A DNA stretch of 64,000 nt from assembly GCA_022072455.1 (NCBI GenBank), contig JAJVHY010000020.1, forward strand, positions 347,800-411,799, written 5' to 3'. Shown here piece after piece: positions 58,150 to 64,000 of this stretch; the first letter of the stretch is position 1; each line of letters starts with the position of its first letter. This DNA is from Verrucomicrobiia bacterium. GTDB taxonomy: Bacteria > Verrucomicrobiota > Verrucomicrobiia > Palsa-1439. The notes beneath the pieces were generated by a model that saw nothing but the letters and a program-made list of their open reading frames with translations, was not told where the DNA came from and did not search any database. The translations under genes were made by a program, and so were the position numbers.

Positions 58150-58427
58150 TTTGGCCTCCCGATCAACTTCCGGGTTCAGCCTCCGAACACATCCGAGTAG
58201 TCGGTCACTTGGGCCGTGCTACCCCATGGGCCACCATGCACAGATGGTCGAACTCGCTAAGCAGATTAATACTCCCGGCGGGGCGGTAAAGCAAGCCGGG
58301 AATCAGGCGGGAGCTCGCAGCGGGCGCAGCTCGGCACGGGTGCCATCACGGAATCGGAGGGCGGGCAAGGCAGTCCTGTAGGCTGCCTGCCGCGCGTGTA
58401 ATGACCTGCTCCCCGACGGCGCGCACG

Positions 58428-58603
58428 CCATTGGGGTTCATTAGGGTTACTCTGGACACTGGACAGACTCTCCCGCATTCGCACCACCTTGCGCCGCTCG
58501 AGCTCGTAACGGTCGGGCCAGGTCGGTGAGCCGACCGCCGCCACTTCCCGGCGTCAATCCTCATTCTGTCCAGTGTCCAGATGACCCGAATGAACCGCAT
58601 TGC
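58428..58603. mobile_element. Inverted-repeat-bounded element (MITE-like)
   Basis: TCTGGACACTGGACAGA (58451-58467) and TCTGTCCAGTGTCCAGA (58565-58581) are perfect 17-bp inverted repeats. The similarity extends outward on both sides for about 20 more bases (GGTTCATTAGGGTTAC against TGACCCGAATGAACC), giving imperfect terminal repeats of about 38 bp around a 97-bp interior without a gene. It could be a miniature transposable element or a transposon-end remnant. No target-site duplication is evident. Confidence 0.6.
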
Positions 58604-58906
58604 TCCCTCACAACGACCGCATTGCTCCCTCACAACGACCGCATTGCTCCCTCACAATGACCGCATTGCTCCCTCACAATGACCGCATTGCTCCCTCACA
58701 ACGACCGCATTGCTCCCTCACAATGACCGCATTGCTCCCTCACAACGACCGCATTGCTCCCTCACAATGACCACATTGTTCCCTCACAATGACCGCATTG
58801 CTCCCTCACAATGACCGCATTGCTCCCTCACAATGACCGCATTGTTCCCTCACAACGCAGGCATTGTTACCTCACAATGACAGGTCTGCATCCTCACAAC
58901 ACAGTC
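58594..58906. repeat. 22-bp tandem repeat array
   Basis: About twelve near-identical copies plus two degraded ones of the 22-base unit ACCGCATTGCTCCCTCACAA plus CG or TG. Copies vary mainly at C/T in the AACG/AATG step, and a few have GTTCC for GCTCC. There are no spacers, so it is not a CRISPR array. The first unit begins at the outer edge of the right inverted repeat of the element at 58428. Frames across the array have no protein character. Confidence 0.9.
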
Positions 58907-59348
58907 TCGGCACACAATCGGGCGTTGGTTGTGAGGACACAACGCGCCTGTGTTTCGCAAACTCACGGGCGCGTTTCCCTGAAAAATATTTCAAGCGGGA
59001 GACCCGCTGGTCGCGGCGCGGTCGGAAATTCTCACGGTTGCTGAGAAGGCGGTGGTGTTTTTCCAACAATTGCGAAACAACCCGGTACTCGTCCGCGCGT
59101 TTTCGCGCACCGGCACTTCGTCCTCGTGAACGGCGGTTGAGCCAACGGCTCCCGGCTTTCCGGTCTGGCTGCCTGCTCACCGCCTTGTCCGCCAAAGCTT
59201 GTCGTTCAGCGACGGAGGATGATCGCTAACCGCTGACAGCTCTCCCCCCACATATATATCGTTTCGCCATGAGTCTTGCCGAAAGCTCGCGGAGGACGCA
59301 AAGGCGCGAGCGCCGGCAGAAGAAGATTCGCCGGTACAGCCGCGCGTC
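58907..59348. other. Gene-free stretch between repeat blocks
   Basis: No convincing coding frame, RNA gene or repeat was seen in these 442 bases on either strand. Short frames lack ribosome binding sites and recognisable motifs. The composition is mixed and differs from the flanking repeats. It may be decayed mobile DNA. Confidence 0.4.
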
Positions 59349-59454
59349 CTAAGCCGGCCAGATTCCAGATCTGACCCCGATCATCTAAGCCGGCCAGATT
59401 CCAGATCTGACCCCGATCATTCCAGATCTGACCCCGATCACCCCGATCACCCCG
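59349..59454. repeat. 36-bp direct repeats containing CCAGATCTGACCCC
   Basis: Two identical adjacent 36-base copies (59349-59384 and 59385-59420) contain AAGCCGGCCAGATT followed by CCAGATCTGACCCCGATCAT. A third partial copy (59421-59440) and two short CCCCGATCA steps follow. The CAGATCTGACCCC core is seen near decayed transposon ends in many genomes. The array ends about 95 bases from the tcmP stop codon. Confidence 0.8.
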
Positions 59455-59549
59455 CGGCTTGAATAGGTGCCCGACCAACGGCACAAAGTGAAATTAAGAG
59501 AATTAGAGCGTGTCGGAATTCGGGCTTCTGCATGGGTACCTGGGCGCTC

Positions 59550-60740
59550 TCACGCGCGTTCTGCAAGAAGGACGGAGCGGTTCATAACTATCACACGATC
59601 ATCTCGCTCAACTGATGGCTTCCGGCTCGTAGGCTTTTCGTACGCTAGCTTAACGTGTGGCTCCCATCCCTTGATCCAACCCAATAGATCATCAGGCTGA
59701 ACCAGACCAAAGCCCATGGCTTCGCAGAAGAGCTCAGAATATAAAATGCCCTTCGGACCGGCATCCAGCAATTCACTGAGCACCTTGTCCTTTGCTAGCG
59801 CAACATACCGGTCCCTTAACCGCAAAGTCGTTCGAGATTTGGGTGCACATTCGTCGAACGCCATAAGGGTTTGACCCGTTCGACGAATCTGAACGTCAAC
59901 GCGCACCTGTTCCTGAATTCCCGCAACTTTCATTTCTGCGCGCTTAAAGACCTCGATACCGACAGGATGGTTCGTGGCATAGACTAGGAAATACTTTACC
60001 GATTCTTTGTCGGGCGCCAGCACAACCGCAGTGGACACGTACTTGAAGCCGCACAGTTTTTTCAGACTTCGGCAATACTCATAAACAGCAAACTCAGTTC
60101 GCTCCGCGCCTTTGGGAAGTTCTTGAAGTTTCTGGAGCACATCATCGCGACCGAAGAGCTTGTGAAAGCTGAGAGCGCGGCTATCCTCGTCAAGGAACCG
60201 TCTGATGTCACTGGTCATCAGATTGACGAGCACCTCAGAACTTCGCCCCATGATGAGCGGCTTAATCTCGTCCATCGGAATGTCTGCCCAACCTTTTGGA
60301 TCGAGCAAAACGAACTTGAATGTGTTCGTGGAATCTTTGTTTAGAATTCGTTGGATGGCTGGAATCTCTCGAACGAATTCACCGTTTATCGGGAATAACT
60401 CAATGCCTCGCCCGTCATTGTCTTTGGTAAACTTTTCCAGACGCGCGAATGCTTTTGAGTCCTTTTCGACCATGATACAGCGAAACTTCACCTTGCGGTT
60501 CCATTTGTCGCGATGCCCCATGTAGCACTTGCGTAAAGCCTCGAACGCGACGCCGAACGAAGAGTCGGCACAATCGTCCCGCTTTACTTTCCAAGGTCCG
60601 GCAAATCCGTCGACATATGCGAGGGTATCCCAGCTTGAGCCGATCTTGTAACCCCAATCAGGCAAATACTCTTGAAGCAGGCAATGTTTTATATAGGCCT
60701 GCTCGCGACCAGCGTAATCGACGAGATCTAAGTTAGGCAT
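59550..60740 (-). CDS. tcmP: Three-Cys-motif partner protein TcmP
   Basis: A 396-residue protein matching the TcmP family, which is defined by its linkage to three-Cys-motif (phage Gp37/Gp68-type) proteins. Typical segments are YIDGFAGPW-like LAYVDGFAGPWKV near residue 42, FKFVLLDPKGWADIP, and VLVNLMTSDIRRFL. The N-terminal half has a SAM-methyltransferase-like alternation of strands and helices (FRCIMVEKDSKAF, then FVLLDPKGW). That fold call is inference. Its biochemical function is not known to me. Its start overlaps the Gp37/Gp68 gene by 8 bases, so the pair is translationally coupled. Confidence 0.85.
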   Translation of the reverse strand: MPNLDLVDYAGREQAYIKHCLLQEYLPDWGYKIGSSWDTLAYVDGFAGPWKVKRDDCADSSFGVAFEALRKCYMGHRDKWNRKVKFRCIMVEKDSKAFARLEKFTKDNDGRGIELFPINGEFVREIPAIQRILNKDSTNTFKFVLLDPKGWADIPMDEIKPLIMGRSSEVLVNLMTSDIRRFLDEDSRALSFHKLFGRDDVLQKLQELPKGAERTEFAVYEYCRSLKKLCGFKYVSTAVVLAPDKESVKYFLVYATNHPVGIEVFKRAEMKVAGIQEQVRVDVQIRRTGQTLMAFDECAPKSRTTLRLRDRYVALAKDKVLSELLDAGPKGILYSELFCEAMGFGLVQPDDLLGWIKGWEPHVKLAYEKPTSRKPSVERDDRVIVMNRSVLLAERA

Positions 60741-61587
60741 GTAGTGCCGCGGCTACCCTTGGAATACCGTCCCACGTCACTCCTTCGAGGATGCGGCCAG
60801 CCGTCTTCTTATCGACTCGCGCCATAAGAACTGGCTCTGCATCTTGAAATTTCACAAGATTGCCGGGAACTGTCTCTTTCAGTAGCTCCGCTGGTACCCA
60901 ATGGCCCCATTGCTTAAAATGGAATGCCACATCGAAATCTTTGCACTGGTTCAAAAGGTCTTTTGCCCAATCCGGATGCATAGGACGGGCATGATGTCCG
61001 CTCTCGCCGCCAGCGATAACCCAGTCGATAGACTTATATCCCTTCTTGCGCATCCAGGGACGTAAATCTATTGGCCCAAGCAGCGGCTCACACGACAGAA
61101 ATCGTACAGCCGCTGGATGTTTAAGAAGATCAGGTAGGCGCTTTTCAGCCATGAACTTGTTCTCTACAGTTGTTCCGAGCCAAACATTTGCCGGCCACTT
61201 TCCATCCCAAGGCACCATATTTTCAATATTCTGGGGGCGCTTCGTTAAGAGTAACCAGTCAAGGCATGGAGTCGCTTCGATCAACTCCCAGAGGCGGGCT
61301 CTTTCGGCATTCAAGTCAGCCCTTCGCTCGAAGACATCGGCCATGCTAGCACAAAACACACGCTCCCGGCGACCCGCTGAGTCCGCCTCTTCATTCCAGG
61401 AAAGAGGTTCCTTCCAATGCGCATCACCAAAAAACCTACGCGGGGCACTCTGGCCCCACACATTTTCTCCCATTCGCTTGGCCCAAGCCTCCGCGTAGCA
61501 ATTATTACATGCCGCAGAAACTTTGGAGCAACCCCACCACGGATTGAATGTGTGGTGTGTCCACTCGATTGGTGAATGTTTAGCCAT
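60733..61587 (-). CDS. Phage Gp37/Gp68-family three-Cys protein (DUF5131)
   Basis: A 284-residue protein with the family's N-terminal signature SPIEWTHHTFNPWWGCSKVS and the cysteine pattern C-x6-C-x2-C (CSKVSAACNNC). This resembles a radical-SAM-like iron-sulfur site, although the classic CxxxCxxC is not present. Other conserved parts are FCASMADVFE, WLLLTKRPQNI, VWLGTTVENK, RFLSCEPLLGPI, WVIAGGESGHHARP and FHFKQWGHW. Homologues occur in phages and mobile islands. The function is unknown. It is transcribed with tcmP, facing away from the XRE/ImmA genes. Confidence 0.9.
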   Translation of the reverse strand: MAKHSPIEWTHHTFNPWWGCSKVSAACNNCYAEAWAKRMGENVWGQSAPRRFFGDAHWKEPLSWNEEADSAGRRERVFCASMADVFERRADLNAERARLWELIEATPCLDWLLLTKRPQNIENMVPWDGKWPANVWLGTTVENKFMAEKRLPDLLKHPAAVRFLSCEPLLGPIDLRPWMRKKGYKSIDWVIAGGESGHHARPMHPDWAKDLLNQCKDFDVAFHFKQWGHWVPAELLKETVPGNLVKFQDAEPVLMARVDKKTAGRILEGVTWDGIPRVAAALHA

Positions 61588-61660
61588 TGAAACTAGCGAA
61601 GTATAATCATCTCAAAAGGAATTGCGAGCAGTGTTTCCTCGCTCGCACGTTGTGACGGAT

Positions 61661-61942
61661 TTAATATCGCCGTCGTCTTCGCGGCTCAAGTAATCGCTGA
61701 ATAAACCGCTCCCACTCGGCAGCAATGGCAGCAACTTCAGCCCCAAATACTGCGGCGAGCAGGCCGGTAAATCCGAGCACCCACTTGGCGACGGTCATAG
61801 CTTCTTCATCCGAATGGATGAATATCGGAGCTCCATTAAAATTGAGACTCACAACCATATTCATGAACGGCCTGCCAATCAGCCAGATGAGAACCAGCCA
61901 AACGACAGGGGTTGCAATCAGAAACGTAATGATTCTTTTCAT
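61661..61942 (-). CDS. Small two-helix membrane protein
   Basis: A 93-residue protein with two hydrophobic segments (IITFLIATPVVWLVLIWLIG at residues 4-23 and VLGFTGLLAAVFGAEVAAIA near 56-75) and a strongly basic end (LLEPRRRRRY). No family is recognised. ATG 61942 follows GGGAGG at a normal distance and is preferred over GTG 61948. It is transcribed from the symmetric promoter at 61975-62017, away from the XRE operon. A small membrane effector or toxin-like role would fit the context but is speculative. Confidence 0.7.
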   Translation of the reverse strand: MKRIITFLIATPVVWLVLIWLIGRPFMNMVVSLNFNGAPIFIHSDEEAMTVAKWVLGFTGLLAAVFGAEVAAIAAEWERFIQRLLEPRRRRRY

Positions 61943-61974
61943 ATCCACCTCCCTTCATATTCCGTTGTCATACT

Positions 61975-62017
61975 GTGGTTGACTTAATACCACGGTGTGG
62001 TGTAATGTCAACCACAT
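61975..62017. promoter_or_regulatory. Symmetric bidirectional promoter/operator
   Basis: A 43-bp near-palindrome with perfect 10-bp ends, TGTGGTTGAC and GTCAACCACA. On the plus strand TTGACT (61980-61985) and TGTAAT (62002-62007) have a 16-base spacer. On the minus strand TTGACA (62012-62007) and TATTAA (61990-61985) also have a 16-base spacer. The -35 box of each promoter meets the -10 box of the other. The promoters face the small membrane gene at 61942 and the 62030 operon. The palindrome would also suit a dimeric XRE repressor. Confidence 0.65.
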
Positions 62018-62029
62018 AAAAGGTAAATC

Positions 62030-62242
62030 ATGCAAATGCCATCCGTTGTCCATCCCACTAGATTTAATGTCCGCGGGATTATCTTCGAAGTCGTGTCGTA
62101 CTCGCCATTAAGCAATCAACAAGCAGCTAACGTAGTACGTATGTATTGCGCGAATCATAAACATCGGAAGAAAGACCAAGGCAAGTTGGTTCAAGTTGTT
62201 ACAATGCTTGATCAACAATCCGCAGGCATGTTCGGATCATGA
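62030..62242 (+). CDS. Small basic hypothetical protein
   Basis: A 70-residue protein starting at ATG 62030 with an AAAGG site just upstream. It is basic, with a possible strand-rich N-terminus (FNVRGIIFEVVSYSPLS) and a Lys/His-rich middle (YCANHKHRKKDQGKL). No family is recognised. It is the first gene after the symmetric promoter and 34 bases before the XRE regulator gene, so it probably belongs to the same transcript. Confidence 0.65.
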   Translation: MQMPSVVHPTRFNVRGIIFEVVSYSPLSNQQAANVVRMYCANHKHRKKDQGKLVQVVTMLDQQSAGMFGS

Positions 62243-62276
62243 ATCAATTTCTAGTATTCCTTAAAGGAGGGAAACG

Positions 62277-62675
62277 ATGAGTTTTGGCGATCTTGTGAAG
62301 GATTTGCGCATCGCACAGCAGAAGACGCTCCGGCAGTTTTGCTTGGAACATGGGCATGACCCGAGCAATTGGAGCAAGATCGAGCGCGGGGTGAATGCTC
62401 CGCCACAGGATGAGAAGACGTTGGAACGGTGGGCGCGGCAGCTTGGGTTGAAAGCCGGCACCGAACCGTGGCAGCAGTTCATGGATTTGGCTGACTTGGC
62501 GCGGGGTGAGATGCCCAAGGATTTGATGAAGGATGAGGAACTGGTGAAGCAGTTGCCGGTATTCTTCCGCACCGTGCGGGGGGCAGAACTTACCGGGGAG
62601 CAATTGGAGGAGTTGATCCAGAAAGTCAGGGAGGCCCATTCGCCCGGTGAGCGGAAACGTAAGATTCAGGGATAA
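62277..62675 (+). CDS. XRE-family HTH transcriptional regulator
   Basis: A 132-residue protein with an N-terminal helix-turn-helix of the XRE (lambda repressor) type: LVKDLRIAQQKTLRQFCLEHG and PSNWSKIERGVNAPP, with the helix-turn-helix in residues 5-50. The rest is helical and acidic-basic, ending near the start of the peptidase gene. The strong AAAGGAGGG site precedes ATG 62277. Together with the ImmA-type protease it forms the classic repressor plus anti-repressor protease pair of mobile elements. It may bind the palindrome at 61975. Confidence 0.88.
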   Translation: MSFGDLVKDLRIAQQKTLRQFCLEHGHDPSNWSKIERGVNAPPQDEKTLERWARQLGLKAGTEPWQQFMDLADLARGEMPKDLMKDEELVKQLPVFFRTVRGAELTGEQLEELIQKVREAHSPGERKRKIQG

Positions 62676-63273
62676 TCCCGACATCTGGCGTGCCGCCGAT
62701 GCGTTTCGGGAATCCGTGGAGTTGCGGGGGCATCACGTCCCGCCGGTCGATGTCATCTACATCGCCGAAGTCATCCTGAAACTCGATGTCATCCCCCTAC
62801 CGGACTTGTTTGCCCGGCAGAAGATCGACGCGGCGTTATTGCCGGACCTGACCGGGTTCTACGTGGACGAGGATGCCTACATGTCGTGGGAACGGGGGAA
62901 CCCTTGGATTGAACAACGTCTGCGGTTCTCGTTTGCGCACGAACTTGGCCATTACGTGTTGCACAAGGAGGAGATTACCGCGAATCGGTTTGCGACCGTG
63001 GCAGCGTTTCGGCAGTGGGCCGCGGCACCCGCCAACTATGGGAGCGCCGAGTATCAGGCGAATGAGTTTGCCGGTCGGTTTCTGGTCCCGCGTTCTCTTC
63101 TGGAGCGGGAGTATGACCATCACCAAAAGTTGTTGCAGAGTTCAGTCCCCGGCTGGCGGGAGATCGAAGGGATGCGTTCCTATATTGCCAAACAAGTCGC
63201 CCCGCGATTTGGAGTGAATCATCAAGTCATCGAAACTCGTTTCGACCACGAAGGCATCTGGCCAGCGGAGTAA
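62647..63273 (+). CDS. ImmA/IrrE-family metallopeptidase
   Basis: A 208-residue zinc peptidase of the ImmA/IrrE (COG2856) group. The zinc motif HExxH is seen in FAHELGHYVLHKEE, and the third ligand region lies in EYQANEFAGRFLVPRSLLE. Such proteases cleave a partner XRE repressor after a signal, as in ICEBs1. GTG 62647 is selected; it overlaps the XRE gene by 29 bases, implying co-translation. No toxin gene is apparent, so a regulatory role is more likely than a toxin-antitoxin one. Confidence 0.9.
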   Translation: MSGNVRFRDNPDIWRAADAFRESVELRGHHVPPVDVIYIAEVILKLDVIPLPDLFARQKIDAALLPDLTGFYVDEDAYMSWERGNPWIEQRLRFSFAHELGHYVLHKEEITANRFATVAAFRQWAAAPANYGSAEYQANEFAGRFLVPRSLLEREYDHHQKLLQSSVPGWREIEGMRSYIAKQVAPRFGVNHQVIETRFDHEGIWPAE

Positions 63274-63351
63274 CCGGAGTTTCACCGGTTCGCCTTTGCC
63301 GGCATCTCTCCGTGTCTCCTGCCCACGTGGTGAGTCCGCGTTCCCCCAAAC

Positions 63352-63410
63352 TATCGCCGGGGTATCGCCGGGGTCAACTCCCCATAATTGGGGTAATTGG
63401 GGTCAACTCT
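63352..63410. repeat. Cluster of short direct repeats
   Basis: TATCGCCGGGG occurs twice back to back (63352-63373), TAATTGGGG twice back to back (63385-63402), and GGGGTCAACTC/T twice (63370-63380 and 63399-63410). There is no coding potential. It may be slippage-generated DNA or a degraded repeat next to the mobile zone. Confidence 0.6.
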
Positions 63411-63510
63411 GGACTCGTGACAGAATGAGTTGACCGGACTTCTTAGCTTGCCGGTGGGATGATCGACTCGTGGTCAGAAATTGGCGATGTGGAATCGCCG
63501 GCGAAACGAG

Positions 63511-63516
63511 TATAAT
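63511..63516 (+). promoter_or_regulatory. TATAAT box 6 bases before a start codon
   Basis: A consensus -10 box TATAAT ends 6 bases before the ATG at 63523, so transcription would begin at or beside the start codon, predicting a leaderless mRNA. No convincing -35 box is seen at the normal distance. Confidence 0.4.
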
Positions 63517-63522
63517 CAGCGC

Positions 63523-63888
63523 ATGGCCAAGAAACCATTTCTGAAAACCAAACTGACCCGCGAGAAGTTCGTCGTCGAACTCGATCTCGCGGATGTGCTC
63601 GCCGTCGTGAAAACCACCAATCGTGAATTGCGCCAGAGCAACCGGGAAATTCCGAACGGCGGTGCGCCGCAATTCCGGATCACCAATCCGCACCAGTTGT
63701 TCCGGTTCGTTGCCCACAGCCTGTTCCACCCGCCGCGGGGGACCTACGTCGATCCGTTGCCGAAGTACCTTAAGGACGGCATCTATCACGCGGTCTGGGC
63801 TGCCGCCGAGAAGGGCGTGGGTGCCGTCGAAGAGCCCGACCCCGATTGTCCCGCGAGCGTCGCCGAGTATGCGGCTGTCACCGAATAA
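63523..63888 (+). CDS. Hypothetical protein, small cytoplasmic
   Basis: A 121-residue protein without signal or membrane segments. No family is recognised. Notable pieces are LTREKFVVELDLADVLAVV, TNPHQLFRFVAHSLFHPPRG and KYLKDGIYHAVWAAAEKG. The ATG at 63523 lies directly after a TATAAT box. An in-frame upstream ATG at 63481 would add 14 residues but has no site. It lies on the plus strand after ImmA with a 249-base repeat-containing gap. Confidence 0.6.
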   Translation: MAKKPFLKTKLTREKFVVELDLADVLAVVKTTNRELRQSNREIPNGGAPQFRITNPHQLFRFVAHSLFHPPRGTYVDPLPKYLKDGIYHAVWAAAEKGVGAVEEPDPDCPASVAEYAAVTE

Positions 63889-63943
63889 GAAGTATGCGGG
63901 AGATGGAAAAAAGCGGAATTAGGTGGAATGGGTTGGAAATGCA

Positions 63944-64000
63944 ATGGTTACAAAAGTGGCACCAAAAAAGAGCGGTTTGCGGGAAACGCGGACACTCCTG
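63944..64000 (+). CDS. Possible start of a gene running off the window
   Basis: An open frame from ATG 63944 (MVTKVAPKKSGLRETRTLL) continues to the window end. There is no clear ribosome binding site and only 19 codons are visible, so this is a weak call that needs the downstream sequence. Confidence 0.25.
   Translation, partial: MVTKVAPKKSGLRETRTLL

Noticed and set aside
58594..58906. Possible CRISPR array
   Set aside because: The 22-base units are directly adjacent with no spacers, and no cas gene is present. It is a tandem repeat.
62277..63273. Xre/RES or HigBA-type toxin-antitoxin system
   Set aside because: The downstream gene has an HExxH metallopeptidase motif, so an ImmA/IrrE regulator pair fits better than a toxin.

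Overview
The window is a GC-rich bacterial chromosome segment, most probably from a member of the Verrucomicrobiota or a close PVC relative. That assignment is inferred from three things: two secreted proteins ending in PEP-CTERM sorting tails, a dense complement of plant-polysaccharide enzymes, and the housekeeping order ffh-rpsP-khpA-trmD-rplS-rnhB-yraN. No rRNA or tRNA gene was recognised.

Layout. (1) 1-4435: end of murA, then a compact translation and export block from ffh to yraN. (2) 4449-15073: a two-component signalling island of ten genes lying between yraN and comM, which are neighbours in many bacteria. At its left edge, 12 codons of a second comM 5' end, with a stop at codon 4, run directly into a histidine kinase that has lost its phospho-acceptor His. 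This looks like an insertion scar. (3) 15074-27368: comM, an enolase-superfamily enzyme, a HIT protein, a Lon-N-domain protein, a membrane protein, an addB-addA-PHP operon on the minus strand, and an LptF/LptG permease. (4) 27511-43465: a xylan/xylose locus. It holds xylulokinase on the minus strand, then a nearly gapless plus-strand run of a membrane protein fused to a degenerate GH10-like domain, two secreted GH3 enzymes with a homogenised 3' third, xylose isomerase, a sugar ABC transporter (binding protein, double ATPase, permease), and a cytoplasmic GH3. (5) 43502-58149: a looser sugar-acid and polysaccharide region with DUF4380, a CBM9/C25-like secreted protein, RraA-like, LamG-like and PEP-CTERM proteins, lactonase, mannonate dehydratase, SDR, GH78-like, an SMR exporter, a Gfo/Idh/MocA oxidoreductase and a second PEP-CTERM protein. 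(6) 58150-64000: an accessory zone. It has an inverted-repeat element leading into a 22-bp tandem array, 36-bp repeats, a TcmP / phage Gp37-Gp68 pair, and an XRE regulator with an ImmA/IrrE peptidase, arranged around a symmetric, apparently bidirectional promoter.

How the parts work together. Region 4 forms a complete route: secreted GH3 beta-xylosidase-type enzymes release xylose, the ABC system imports it, the cytoplasmic GH3 trims imported oligomers, and XylA plus XylB deliver xylulose 5-phosphate. Region 5 probably feeds uronate or rhamnose-containing glycans into central metabolism. Region 2 encodes membrane-PAS sensors, hybrid kinases, a LuxR-type regulator and several single-domain receivers, which suggests a multistep phosphorelay. 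Region 6 has the gene types of a small mobile or defence island.

All functions are read from motifs by eye. No database search or structure prediction was run.
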